Shown here: positions 25,732 through 35,531 of the stretch, piece after piece
How the letters are laid out: the number at the start of each line of letters is the position of its first letter
Numbering within the stretch: position 1 is the first letter of the stretch
Assembly (NCBI GenBank): GCA_003153315.1
Contig: PLYA01000097.1
Span: 1-46,043 of the forward strand
Length of the DNA stretch: 46,043 bases
Source: Bacteroidota bacterium
Lineage (GTDB): Bacteria; Bacteroidota; Bacteroidia; B-17B0; Aurantibacillaceae
Direction of reading: 5' to 3'
Notes under the pieces: generated by a model
Told to the model about the DNA's origin: nothing
What the model saw: only the letters and a program-made list of their open reading frames with translations
Database searches by the model: none
Program-made: the position numbers and the translations under genes

Positions 25732-26937
25732 TTAATGCTGAATAATAATTTTTTGTATAGAAATACTTCCCTTTGTTTTTACTTCTATAAAGTAAACTCC
25801 ATTGTTTATGTTACTTACATCAATCTCATTTTCATTGGTGGTGAGTATTTTGTTTCCTAATAAATCACACAGAGTAATTTCAGTTATTCCTTTTGTTTCT
25901 ATATGAACTACATTAGTGGCAGGATTTGGATAAACTTTTACTTGTAGATTATTTGCAAATTTGTTTAAACCAGCAGTATTTGTTACATGAACTGTTACTG
26001 TATCCTGAAATACATTATTATTCGGGCAGATTTTGGTTACATAATAAGTTGTTGTAATAGGTGGTTTGCTATACGGTCGCGCATTACCATTATTACTTAA
26101 ATAAGTATTGCCACCTATGCTGTTTACCCATGTATAAATACTGTTATCTGTATTTATAGCCCCAAGTTGTACACTATCTCCAATTAAGATATATTTATTA
26201 TAACCTGCATCCCAATAATTATTGCAAGCACTACCAGTTATATCATATACACTTACTCCATCTATGTAGTAATATGCAAAATTAGAGTACGTTCCATTAC
26301 CACCTACTAACATACCACCACATGTTGCATTTGTATTAAAATCACCTATCGTTAAATAAGTTTCATTGCCACCTACTGATATAGTATCCTGCACCAATAA
26401 CCAATTAACTGTATCGGCTAATAGTGTAGTGTTTTTTACCTGTGGATTTGCATTAATGAAACTTTGCGGGTAAGGTAAAACAATCGCTGTATCAGTAAAT
26501 AACATCCCTATAGTGGTAATAGCATAATCAAATCCATCAGCCCGGCTAACATACATACTTGCTAAATATTTATGGCCTACTTTTAGTGTGTCAGTTAGTT
26601 TTGTATATATGTATTCTAAATCATAATTAGGGGAGTTTATATCAAGCATAATCCCACCTGCAAAACCCATCCCACCGCAACAGTCTTGTTGATAGCCACA
26701 ATGAGCATATGGCACATTTACTGTTGTGCCAATACTAGCACAAGTATTATAATAATCTGGTGTTGATGCAGCGGTTAGCCAACCAGTTGCATAATTAAGT
26801 TGAAGATTACCTGGAGAACTTCTTGCTGTTGGGCATGGAGAATATATTTCAAAATAACCATTTGTTACTAAATTCTGAGCCTTAGTATTAATACCAAGGC
26901 TCAGAATAAAAACCAATATGGTTGTTTTAGTTTTCAC
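25732..26937 (-). CDS. Secreted carbohydrate-binding-like protein with T9SS sorting domain
   Basis: 401 aa. It starts with GTG at 26937, overlapping the TAG of the 2279-aa gene by 1 nt (TAGTG); the signal peptide MKTKTTILVFILSLGINTKAQ follows at once, which supports this start. The N-terminal domain (about 22-235, NLVTNGYFEIYSPCPTARSSPGNL ... YYIDGVSVYDI) has the N-x-N/G-G-x-F-E opening and V-Y-D-I closing typical of jelly-roll, CBM-like domains in Bacteroidota; it contains several Cys and a Gly/Cys-rich loop (HCGYQQDCCGGMGFAGG). A short Ig-like part and a T9SS type A signal follow (VKVYPNPATNVVHIE ... IQKIIIQH). Confidence 0.87.
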   Translation of the reverse strand: MKTKTTILVFILSLGINTKAQNLVTNGYFEIYSPCPTARSSPGNLQLNYATGWLTAASTPDYYNTCASIGTTVNVPYAHCGYQQDCCGGMGFAGGIMLDINSPNYDLEYIYTKLTDTLKVGHKYLASMYVSRADGFDYAITTIGMLFTDTAIVLPYPQSFINANPQVKNTTLLADTVNWLLVQDTISVGGNETYLTIGDFNTNATCGGMLVGGNGTYSNFAYYYIDGVSVYDITGSACNNYWDAGYNKYILIGDSVQLGAINTDNSIYTWVNSIGGNTYLSNNGNARPYSKPPITTTYYVTKICPNNNVFQDTVTVHVTNTAGLNKFANNLQVKVYPNPATNVVHIETKGITEITLCDLLGNKILTTNENEIDVSNINNGVYFIEVKTKGSISIQKIIIQH

Positions 26938-29900
26938 TATTGCTGCATAACCACAATCTTACCTAGTTTAATAATTACGTTATAATTACTAATAACACGA
27001 TATAAATACATACCATTTTGTAAATTGTCACTTTGTATTTTCATGGTGGTACCCGTTGCAGGTAAATAATATGTTCCCACTAAATTACCAGTAATATCTG
27101 TAATTTCCAAATGTGCATCGTCTTTTATGCTATAATCAAGCATCATCGTTCCATTATTCGGATTTGGATATAAGTTTACAGTTTGGATTTGCTCTGTTTT
27201 TGCAGGTGCCACACTTGCATTTTCTATCCTCGAACTTGTACTTACTCCATTATTAACAGGGCAATCATTAGGGTATGTAAAAATTGCATTGAATTGAACA
27301 TTTAGCAAAGCCCTTGCCTTGTAAACAATACTTCCTCCTGTTAAAGGGCATTGCTGAGCAATGCCTTGCAAAATACTAACATCATTTTGGTTCAATGAAT
27401 CACTTTGTAGTTTAATCAAAATATTATCTACCCGTTTCCAGTTACGCTCAATAATATTATTAGGGCTAATAGCATTATTCATACTTTGAGCATTAGTATA
27501 ATCTCCATTTTTCATTGCAGCGTCAACTAAAGCAAATCCTTTGGCATTGGCATAAGTAGCACTTGCACTTATAGTAGGCTTGATACTATTTACATAATGC
27601 TGCATCGCCCAATGTGTTTCGTAATCATAAACAGGTAAAGATGTTCCGCCAGTATATAAATAACTTTCCAAAAGACTATCCGATGGAACTCCACCAACTC
27701 CTGCATTTTCATCCTGATTAGAACCATCTGCCATCCTGCCATTACCACTACCACCTTCACCGGGGCAAAGACTATAACCATTTCCTGCTACAGCTACTAA
27801 AGTAACCGTAGAGCCAGATGCTGTATAAGCTGTACCAAAACTTCCTACTACAAATGAATTTTGACATGGTAAATAGGTTGTAGTTACCGAAGATGCACAA
27901 GTAGCTGCAAGGTTATACAGTATACTAGTTGCACCTGTATGACCTGGGTCAGAACCGTCAGATAAAGTATGTGCCATCGTAATATCGCTGCCATACACAC
28001 CAAAAATATCTCCGCAATGATATTGAGGTCTTCCGGTGGAACCTTGGTCACCCATTATTCCACTATTACGCAATACCAACCCATATTGGCTATTGTGCAT
28101 AGTATTCTCAAACCAATTACTCGCAGTACAAGTACCTTCCCATGTAAAACCTTCACCAACATCTGTTATTGCATTGCAAGTTACACGGCTTTGCGGGCTT
28201 TGTTTTACATAAACACCTCCTATAAATTGGGCTGCTGAACCATAATAAGTACCGAGACTGTAGGTTGAACTTATAAGTGGGTTACAACTTACTTTCACAG
28301 CTTCACAACCAGTTAAATACACAGCAGCTATGGGTGGGCTCTGCAAAATAGTGGCTGCAGAGTTGTATTTTACAGTTAAGTTGTTTTTATTTATAGTAAC
28401 AAAACCGGTTACAACCGACCCAGAACTTATAGAGCTTGCTGTAATACAATTACTGTTCACATTCGTTATGGTGTTACTTGTTACAGCCATACCATCCCAA
28501 GGAATAGTAACAGGTGCGCCTGCAACACTTTGCTGCATATATAATCCTGTGGTGCAATACTTATTACTTAATCCACTACCTGAAATACTGTTTTGATATA
28601 TATAGGCACTTCCTCCTGCACTTCCTGAATTTGTGTTATACAGCGTATGAAAATCCAAGAAATGACCTGTAGCATAGTTTTGAATTTTATTATTGGCAAA
28701 TATCATTTCTTCCATGTCGCCGGAAGATGCACTGGTTGCGTATGCTTTATTATAAACACCGTATTGCCCTGTTACATAAGTATTCGCTGTGGTAAAGGTT
28801 GTAGCCGTAGTTTCATTAGAAAATACATTATTATTAATATAAACCTGTCTCATTCTATTGGTATAAACACCTATCAGACAGTCTTTAAAGTAGTTTATAT
28901 AATCATTCAGAATGGTGGCATCAGGATCTCCTACCGTCAAGACAGCTTTTACACCGCCGCAACTTCCCATAAAACATATTCCCGTAGCATCACTATATAT
29001 ACCAACACCTATAGGGCCGGAGTTGTTATTTCCTGTTAGGTTTTGAAAGATACAGTTCTGAGCTGTCAAGCTACCATATATAGCAGCAATACCATAAGCC
29101 ATATTATCAAAAATAGTAGCCGTGGTTTTACCAACTCCTACTTTGATAGGATAGGTTACATTAACATTATTAATATAAACACCAAATTCGCTACGTTGCC
29201 CTGCTAAAGTTAAATCAATCGGGTTGGTAGTACTTGAGGATAATAGTGTTGCAGCAGCAATGTTAGTATATGTAGAGGCAATATTAGCTATAGCATGACT
29301 AGCTAAACTACGACAGGTGAATAGCGTACCGCTAATAAGATTTGCACCTAGATTGCCCTGATGGCTGTCTATATAAACACCAGTTGCATTATTATTAAAG
29401 ATACTGCCAGTAATATAATAATATGGTACAGGTGTGGTAGCAGTATTACTTTGAGTATATACAGCTTGCACAGCATCTTCTATAATACTATTGCTAAATG
29501 TAAGTACCGCGCCATTCTGTACTATGATACCCTGCCACATCTGTTGCGAAGTGCAGGTTTCACAAGCGTGCAACCAACTATTATTTATAGTAAGTGTATT
29601 TCCCGCTACAACGGTTATAGCATAACCTGCACCTATCTTAACTTCTACATTGCTAACTGTAAAACTTATAGCAGTTGTTGGTGTACCTACATATAAATTA
29701 TTAGTCAACAAAGTAGGTGTAGTTGTATAATTACCAGATGCGGTTAGCGTATATGAACCGGGAGATGCACCTGTACAACTGCTGGTGAAAACACTCACTA
29801 ATTCTGTAATTGTAGATGAGCATCCTGTAGTATATGTCCCTGTAATACTATAAGTTGTATTTACTGTTGGGTTAGCAACGGTAGTAGCACAAGTGTAACA

Positions 29901-32900
29901 AGTTAAAGCAGTTGATGGACTCCATGTATAATTGGTAGCACCACTTGCTGTTAAAGTAGTTGAGGAGCCTGTACAAACAGTTGGAGTACCCGAAACACTT
30001 ATAGTAGGGATTGGATTTACAATTAAGTTTACTGTATTAGTTCCCACACAGCTATTCGTGTTTGTACCACTTACGCTATAATTGGTTGTAAGAGTTGGTG
30101 TCGCTGTTACAGTTGTACCCATAGTGCTACTTAAACTTCCCGAAGGAGACCATGTATAGGTACTACCTCCACTTGCTGTTAAGGTTGATGATTGTCCTGC
30201 ACAAATAACCGTTGGTGAAGCGGTAACAGTCAGTGTAGGCGAAGGATTTACAGTAACACTGACTGTTTTAGTTGCTGTACAACCAACGGTTGTTTCACTA
30301 ATGGTATATACGGTTGTCACAGTAGGGTTAGCCACAACTATTGGGTTAATAGTATTAGTTAGACTTCCCGAAGGAGACCAAGAAAAGGAAGTCGCTGTTC
30401 CTGTAGCTGTTAAGGTTGATGTTTGTCCTGCACAAATCACCGTTGGTGAAGCTGTAACACTTAAAGAGGGTGAAGTGTACAGATTTACTTGTACAGTATT
30501 TGTAATTATACAACCTGAAGTATTACCTGTAACGGTATATACAGTCACAGCCGCAGTAGGTGTAGCTATTGGTGATGGGCAAACAGAACAACTTAAAGTA
30601 GCTTGGGGACTCCAAGTATAGGTAGATGTTCCTGTATTAGTGACTGCCAAGGTAATACTGCCTACTGCACTACAGACAGTACTCGTTGGGGTTATGGTTA
30701 AGAAAGGATTATTCACGTTAATTTGCACTGTTGCTGTTGAGGTAGTCGAACAACCGGGGTTACTTCCAATTACACTATATATAGTAGTAATGTTTGGTGT
30801 GACTGTAGTTGGGTTATTATATGGAGTAAGTATAGTAGATGTAGGTGTCCATGTATAATTTGTCGCACCTGAAGCGGTGAGCGTGGTGCTTGCCACACCA
30901 CATACTGTATAAGAGCTTGCGGCAATACTAACTGTTGGTGTTGGAGAGACAATAACACTTATTGTATTGTTACCAACACAGGAGCCACTGGTTCCTGAAA
31001 CTGTGTAAATAGTGGTTACAGAAGGTGTTACAGCAACTGTCGTTGTATGCACACCACCGGGCGACCATGTATAAGTAGAAGCTCCGCTTACCGTTAAGGT
31101 TGCTGTTTGTCCTGCGCAAATACCACTTGATGCTGTGTTAGTAAAAGTCATAGGTACTATACTTACATTAACTAATTGGGTAACCGAATTTACACAACCA
31201 CTGGTACCGTTTGTATAAGTATATACTATGGGTATGGTGCCATTTCCGGCGGCAACTGGGTCAAAGTTATATACCCCTGCTGTGTATGTTACACCGGGAC
31301 CACTAAATATTCCACCGGGCGGTGTTGCATAAGACCCCAGGTTTGGCACAACAGCACTGTTTGTACAGGTATAAACTGTAGTAGGAAGACTAAACGTAGG
31401 TGCAGTACCAACAGGCAATATTGAAATATCATCGATTAAAGCATAATGATAATAGGGAACATTGCTTGGAATTAGTGTTGAGTTAGTATAACCGGCTAAC
31501 ACATTCGCATTATAATTTGTGCCAATATAAAGTGCATTATCGTTTTGTGAACCACTATATGTAAATGTAGTGGTTATATATTGCCAAGTATTCACAGCAG
31601 CAGTTCCTCCCGGTATAGTAACATTCGCTACTACATCCATGGTAAGTGTTCCAACGGTTACAGGATAGTTTGCTGTGTAAGCCCCATAGCCAGTTAATTG
31701 ACTTGGAGAAGCAGCAAAAGTTACAATCTGTGCCGTTGGAGTTACTGAATTATTAACGACATATTTCAGATTATTAGCAGGATTTGTGTTCTGCGGATAC
31801 CAAAGAGTACCCTGATAGTTATACGCCCAAAAACTAAGTTGGTAAGCTGTTCCAGGCACAAGAGGTGCTCCCAAATAATTTTGTATTACTTCAACATAAC
31901 CTGCATTATTTATAAGTCCTTCAAATATACCTAATACATGGTCGTTTCCTGTTCCTGACAACGTATGACTGTCAAATGTAGGGGTTGAAGAAAAAGTCAA
32001 CGTTCCAAGATTAAACATATTTGAATGGACATCCCCACTATTAGTTATTCCTCTACTGTATAAATCCGGAGTATCATAGAAATGATACCAACAGTTAGCT
32101 TTTACATCTGAACCATAAGCATTGCTGCCATCTCCTGCTTGGTATAGTGATGCGGGGCTGATAGTTTCAAAACCACCATTCTGTACCAGATTGCAACTAT
32201 TTACAGGACTACAGGTAGGGTCTGTTATAAATGCAGTTATGTAGGTTATGTTCCCGGCAATACTCCCGCTATTTTTAGGTATGTATCTAAATAACACGGC
32301 ACCAGTATAATTTAGTGCGGGTGTGTAGCTTATACTGGTTCCTGAAGTAGAAACCGTGCCTGACGTTGCTCCTATTGGAAAAACAATCTGCACACAAGTG
32401 AGGGTAGTAGCCATATAATCATTAGCTAAGACAGCAACTGAACCTGTATTTATGGGAATCGTTAGAACAGTATTTGTGGGTGTAACATAAATATAATTAC
32501 CTCCTGTACTTATTCCATCATTTACACCACATACACCTATTCCGGGACATGCTGGCACTCCATAATCATAATAATTTATAGCGGTAGAAGAACCAAAAGT
32601 GCCATTTACATTATAACCTAAGTTACAAAGTATTTCACGCTCCTCAGGTTTATGATACCGTTTGCTAACTACCGGAGGAGTTGCATAACTCATTACATAA
32701 TACATACCTGTTGTTGTACCAGTAGGAGCTAAGCAGGGGTCATCCATGTGAGAAATATTGCTTCCACCAACCCAAGTGTTTGGCGTATAGCATTTTTGGT
32801 TTACTGAAGAAGAGGCTCCTACAAAGTTTATATCGTTTGTGCAAGTTGTTGTAGAAGGAAGTAATTCGGCTACATTTACAGTTGGGCTGTTAAAGACATA

Positions 32901-33776
32901 TTGATAATTTGGGCAAACAGTACTACTTTGTGCAATCAGGTTATTACCTGCATGGTCTTGCAAATAAGTATCATATCTGGAATAATAGTTTACTCCCGTT
33001 GATGGTAAAGATAACTTAGATTGACCACTGACATCTATTAATGACGCAAATCCAAGGGTATGAGTAGCTTCGTGTAATACAGTAGTATAAAGGTCATACT
33101 GCATTGAACCTGCAAAGCTACCAAGAGCATTATTCCAAGTATAAGGGAAAAGATTACCAAAGTTAAATGCAACTACCGAATGGAAAAAAACACCGGAAGC
33201 TGAACTAAGCCCACCACCTATCGGATTAAGAAATGGAGATACACCTGTATAGCTATCTATACCGCTTATAATTGTTTTTTGCACTTCGCCATCTACAATA
33301 CCTGAAGTGACTGTACCAGTGGCAGGGGCAGTATAAAATTGTGTTGCAAGCCCTAAAACACTTGGAGGTGCGCCGAATGCACTAAAATTTCTTACCCAAA
33401 CATTTACATGATGACCTGTTGTCCAAAGAGGTGAATTTATAAATTGAGAAATATCATAAAATACCTGACAAATAACAGCTTGATTAGCAAGAGTTGCTGT
33501 CGGTACAGTTCCCAAACTACCTGATTCAAAATACAAATTAAAATAGCCTGCACTACAAGTAGAAGAAATAGGGGCATATAATCCTCCTCCGTTAACATGT
33601 TGTGTAAGTTGCAAATCTTGTCCCAAACTATATCTATTACCAAATCTATCATATACAGTATCTAATATTCCACCGGGAGAAATGGAATGGGGTATAGTAT
33701 CACGTTGCTGTGCATTTAACAAAAGAGAAAATGCTAAGGCAACTAAGATTAAGATTTTTTTGAAGATGTTTTTCAT
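26937..33776 (-). CDS. Giant multidomain secreted protein with metzincin-like domain and T9SS signal
   Basis: 2279 aa, signal peptide MKNIFKKILILVALAFSLLLNAQ. About 30-390 is a protease-like domain: HEATHTLGF (His235, Glu236, His239), a candidate third zinc His343 in NISHMDDP, and a Met-turn candidate Met362 in YYVMSYATPP, the order seen in metzincins of the leishmanolysin type. About 430-520 is cadherin-like (VLANDY...YTPALNYTG). About 530-790 is a jelly-roll/CBM-like domain (NLVQNGGFETISP ... ALIDDISIL). About 880-1400 holds six Ig-like repeats of 75 aa (VICAGQSSTLTASG...YTWSPSG). About 1410-2000 is a right-handed beta-helix-like region (NTLTINNSWLHACET, repeated N-N-x-I/F steps). The type A T9SS signal is VNLYPNPNNGTMMLDYSI. 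It heads the four-gene operon. Adhesion with proteolysis is an inference. Confidence 0.88.
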   Translation of the reverse strand: MKNIFKKILILVALAFSLLLNAQQRDTIPHSISPGGILDTVYDRFGNRYSLGQDLQLTQHVNGGGLYAPISSTCSAGYFNLYFESGSLGTVPTATLANQAVICQVFYDISQFINSPLWTTGHHVNVWVRNFSAFGAPPSVLGLATQFYTAPATGTVTSGIVDGEVQKTIISGIDSYTGVSPFLNPIGGGLSSASGVFFHSVVAFNFGNLFPYTWNNALGSFAGSMQYDLYTTVLHEATHTLGFASLIDVSGQSKLSLPSTGVNYYSRYDTYLQDHAGNNLIAQSSTVCPNYQYVFNSPTVNVAELLPSTTTCTNDINFVGASSSVNQKCYTPNTWVGGSNISHMDDPCLAPTGTTTGMYYVMSYATPPVVSKRYHKPEEREILCNLGYNVNGTFGSSTAINYYDYGVPACPGIGVCGVNDGISTGGNYIYVTPTNTVLTIPINTGSVAVLANDYMATTLTCVQIVFPIGATSGTVSTSGTSISYTPALNYTGAVLFRYIPKNSGSIAGNITYITAFITDPTCSPVNSCNLVQNGGFETISPASLYQAGDGSNAYGSDVKANCWYHFYDTPDLYSRGITNSGDVHSNMFNLGTLTFSSTPTFDSHTLSGTGNDHVLGIFEGLINNAGYVEVIQNYLGAPLVPGTAYQLSFWAYNYQGTLWYPQNTNPANNLKYVVNNSVTPTAQIVTFAASPSQLTGYGAYTANYPVTVGTLTMDVVANVTIPGGTAAVNTWQYITTTFTYSGSQNDNALYIGTNYNANVLAGYTNSTLIPSNVPYYHYALIDDISILPVGTAPTFSLPTTVYTCTNSAVVPNLGSYATPPGGIFSGPGVTYTAGVYNFDPVAAGNGTIPIVYTYTNGTSGCVNSVTQLVNVSIVPMTFTNTASSGICAGQTATLTVSGASTYTWSPGGVHTTTVAVTPSVTTIYTVSGTSGSCVGNNTISVIVSPTPTVSIAASSYTVCGVASTTLTASGATNYTWTPTSTILTPYNNPTTVTPNITTIYSVIGSNPGCSTTSTATVQINVNNPFLTITPTSTVCSAVGSITLAVTNTGTSTYTWSPQATLSCSVCPSPIATPTAAVTVYTVTGNTSGCIITNTVQVNLYTSPSLSVTASPTVICAGQTSTLTATGTATSFSWSPSGSLTNTINPIVVANPTVTTVYTISETTVGCTATKTVSVTVNPSPTLTVTASPTVICAGQSSTLTASGGSTYTWSPSGSLSSTMGTTVTATPTLTTNYSVSGTNTNSCVGTNTVNLIVNPIPTISVSGTPTVCTGSSTTLTASGATNYTWSPSTALTCYTCATTVANPTVNTTYSITGTYTTGCSSTITELVSVFTSSCTGASPGSYTLTASGNYTTTPTLLTNNLYVGTPTTAISFTVSNVEVKIGAGYAITVVAGNTLTINNSWLHACETCTSQQMWQGIIVQNGAVLTFSNSIIEDAVQAVYTQSNTATTPVPYYYITGSIFNNNATGVYIDSHQGNLGANLISGTLFTCRSLASHAIANIASTYTNIAAATLLSSSTTNPIDLTLAGQRSEFGVYINNVNVTYPIKVGVGKTTATIFDNMAYGIAAIYGSLTAQNCIFQNLTGNNNSGPIGVGIYSDATGICFMGSCGGVKAVLTVGDPDATILNDYINYFKDCLIGVYTNRMRQVYINNNVFSNETTATTFTTANTYVTGQYGVYNKAYATSASSGDMEEMIFANNKIQNYATGHFLDFHTLYNTNSGSAGGSAYIYQNSISGSGLSNKYCTTGLYMQQSVAGAPVTIPWDGMAVTSNTITNVNSNCITASSISSGSVVTGFVTINKNNLTVKYNSAATILQSPPIAAVYLTGCEAVKVSCNPLISSTYSLGTYYGSAAQFIGGVYVKQSPQSRVTCNAITDVGEGFTWEGTCTASNWFENTMHNSQYGLVLRNSGIMGDQGSTGRPQYHCGDIFGVYGSDITMAHTLSDGSDPGHTGATSILYNLAATCASSVTTTYLPCQNSFVVGSFGTAYTASGSTVTLVAVAGNGYSLCPGEGGSGNGRMADGSNQDENAGVGGVPSDSLLESYLYTGGTSLPVYDYETHWAMQHYVNSIKPTISASATYANAKGFALVDAAMKNGDYTNAQSMNNAISPNNIIERNWKRVDNILIKLQSDSLNQNDVSILQGIAQQCPLTGGSIVYKARALLNVQFNAIFTYPNDCPVNNGVSTSSRIENASVAPAKTEQIQTVNLYPNPNNGTMMLDYSIKDDAHLEITDITGNLVGTYYLPATGTTMKIQSDNLQNGMYLYRVISNYNVIIKLGKIVVMQQ

Positions 33777-33812
33777 GTTATTTGTTTTTAATTTTTTATG
33801 ATGGAACCGTTG

Positions 33813-33844
33813 CTAAACTATGACAAAAAAGCATCGGTTTCCAA
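33813..33844 (-). promoter_or_regulatory. Probable promoter of the four-gene T9SS operon
   Basis: On the minus strand TTG (33844-33842), 21 bp, then TAGTTTAG (33820-33813), one mismatch from TAnnTTTG. It predicts a leader of about 30 nt before the ATG at 33776. Confidence 0.45.
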
Positions 33845-33863
33845 TGTTAAGAATCCTTAACAT
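33844..33863. promoter_or_regulatory. Inverted repeat next to the T9SS operon promoter
   Basis: ATGTTAAG (33844-33851), 4-nt loop, CTTAACAT (33856-33863): perfect 8-bp arms directly upstream of the -33 box. No T-run follows on either strand at the right distance, so an operator or activator site is more likely than a terminator. The remaining part of the 33777-33967 gap shows nothing else. Confidence 0.45.
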
Positions 33864-33967
33864 GGAATTTTTGGACAAGCATTTTGAAATAAAAACCTCC
33901 GAAACAAGCCACTGTAAGGGCATTCAGATTTTTCAGAGGGCAAAAAAGGGCAATTGAAAAATACGTA

Positions 33968-34393
33968 TTAATACGGATGGCAAACCAACCAAAAATGAAT
34001 CGTTTTAGACCACTTTTTAGATGTTTTTTGGCGGGAAAAAGTCAAATGGGATTGATTTATTGTGTCATTCTTTAACTCAGAAATTATCTCTAAACAAATC
34101 GTTGATAATTCATTTACCTGTTTTGTGGTTGTTTCAATATCTATGTCTGATGTATTTATTAGAAAATCTGCAAGCTCGATCGGGCGTACCATATTTAAGT
34201 ATATAAAAGATGGTTTCATGGTGTGGGTAATTTTTTTAAGCTGATTCCAATCATTACGCTGCACACAAAATTTCATCTGCATTACTTGATGAGTGGTTTG
34301 TCTTATAATAGATTCCATTAATTCCTTTTGGAACTACTTATCACCTCTTACAATCTTTTCTATTTCCAGTAAAGGGTTACTTTTTTTCATCAT
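33968..34393 (-). pseudogene. HPt phosphotransfer protein gene with in-frame amber codon
   Basis: The frame starts with a double ATG at 34393/34390, overlapping the end of the response-regulator gene, and reads MMKKSNPLLEIEKIVRGDK, then TAG (34336-34334), then FQKELMESIIRQTTHQV and onward to 33968. Joined, this matches the family's first helix (..I..GD.eF..E...). The phosphorylated His is in THTMKPSFIYLNM (His32 counted from the internal ATG at 34318). So either a single nonsense change broke the gene, or a shortened 116-aa protein starts at 34318 without the first helix. HPt proteins relay phosphate from hybrid kinases to response regulators; the regulator encoded just upstream is the likely partner. 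Confidence 0.75.
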
Positions 34394-35048
34394 TAAAATC
34401 AATTAACCCATGCTGCACAGCATAGACAGCGAAATGAGCAATATTACGTGAGTTTGTTTTTTTTAACACGTTATCTCTATGTACTTCCACGGTTCTTGTG
34501 CTTATATTCAACTTAGTAGAAATTTCTTTGTTGGTATATCCCTGTAATAATAGCTTGATGATTTCTAATTCTCTTTTTGAAAATATAACTTTAGATTTTG
34601 AATTTACTTTATTCCTAATCTTCTTAAGGTTTACTATTTTTTTTAAATCCCAACCTTCAAAATAATATCCGCTTTCATAAACTGTAGTAATGGCTTTCAC
34701 CAAGATGTTCATATCAGCATGTTTTGTCAAAAAGCCATTTGCTCCTTTTTCAATTAAATGATTAGAAATCTTTTCGTCATCATGAACGGTCAGAATTAAG
34801 ATTTTAATATCGGGATACTGTTTGTCTAAATACTCTGTTGTTTCTATGCCATCCATCACAGGCATTTCCAAATCCATTAATATCACATCCGGTTTTTGTT
34901 TTTTTAATGCCAAAGCATCTTGCAATTCTTTACCGTTTGATGCTTCTAGGATAATTTTAATATTCTTTGCGTTTTTTAAATGAATACCTATAATTCTTTT
35001 AGAAATATCATCATCATCTACAATAGCCAGTTTTATTACTTTATCCAT
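34377..35048 (-). CDS. NarL/LuxR-family response regulator
   Basis: 223 aa. The N-terminal receiver domain has the acidic cluster IVDDDD (residues 9-14), the phospho-acceptor Asp59 in PDVILMDLEMPVMDG, Thr in ILILTVHDDE and Lys in GFLTKHAD. The C-terminal LuxR-type HTH (about 155-212) reads SKRELEIIKLLLQGYTNKEISTKLNISTRTVEVHRDNVLKK. It is a DNA-binding transcription regulator driven by phosphorylation. No histidine kinase is encoded in the window. The broken HPt gene overlaps its 3' end. It is divergent from the XRE gene. Targets are unknown; the four-gene T9SS operon downstream is a candidate by position only. Confidence 0.93.
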   Translation of the reverse strand: MDKVIKLAIVDDDDISKRIIGIHLKNAKNIKIILEASNGKELQDALALKKQKPDVILMDLEMPVMDGIETTEYLDKQYPDIKILILTVHDDEKISNHLIEKGANGFLTKHADMNILVKAITTVYESGYYFEGWDLKKIVNLKKIRNKVNSKSKVIFSKRELEIIKLLLQGYTNKEISTKLNISTRTVEVHRDNVLKKTNSRNIAHFAVYAVQHGLIDFNDEKK

Positions 35049-35248
35049 AAGAAAATTTATATCTCAGAGAATTAACGATAAGAAAATACTAAAACATTTA
35101 TATAAGGCTCTTTCCGAAAGTACAAAAAATAATAGAAATAACTGTTTACATGCGAAATTAGAATATTTTTATAATACAACAAATATGTTTTAAAACAAAT
35201 GAGTTGTAAAAGCAACATTTGTTGCGCTTGCTTCCCACAAAAAAAATA

Positions 35249-35479
35249 TTGCAAAAAAGTTTTGGTAACCACGTTAAGGAGTTAAGGTCAAAGAAAAATT
35301 TAACTCAAATTGACGTGAGCAGTAAAATGAATAAAGACCAACAAAGTTTGCAGCGTGTGGAAAGTGGTAATGTAAGCCCATCTTTATATTATTTGTTTGA
35401 ACTCGCCGAAGGCTTAGATGTTTCTATTGAGGAACTGATGTGTTTTAAAATAGAAAAGAAGAAAAAGAAGGAAAAATAA
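35249..35479 (+). CDS. XRE-family helix-turn-helix regulator
   Basis: About 76 aa. A Cro/CI-type HTH fills the protein: FGNHVKELRSKKNLTQIDVSSKMNKDQQSLQRVESGNVSPSLYYLFELAEGLDVSIEELM, then a lysine-rich tail. No ATG exists in frame before the domain; candidate starts are TTG at 35219 and TTG at 35249. I prefer 35249 since the domain begins four residues later. An ATG at 35198 is in another frame, and a short frameshift in the A-run near 35238-35246 cannot be excluded. It is divergent from the response regulator. Targets are unknown. Confidence 0.8.
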   Translation: MQKSFGNHVKELRSKKNLTQIDVSSKMNKDQQSLQRVESGNVSPSLYYLFELAEGLDVSIEELMCFKIEKKKKKEK

Positions 35480-35531
35480 TCCCGAGTAGAACGATACCCT
35501 ATAAGTGAATTATTTTAAGCAGTCAGCAAGA

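Noticed and set aside
27969..31424. Several 70-130-codon plus-strand frames opposite the giant T9SS gene
   Set aside because: They lie antisense to a continuous domain-rich gene, are rich in Cys/Tyr/Thr from repeat codons and show no family features.
35198..35284. 28-codon Cys-rich frame starting with ATG before the XRE gene
   Set aside because: It ends shortly after entering the XRE coding region and does not resemble a protein; a frameshift link to XRE is possible but unsupported.
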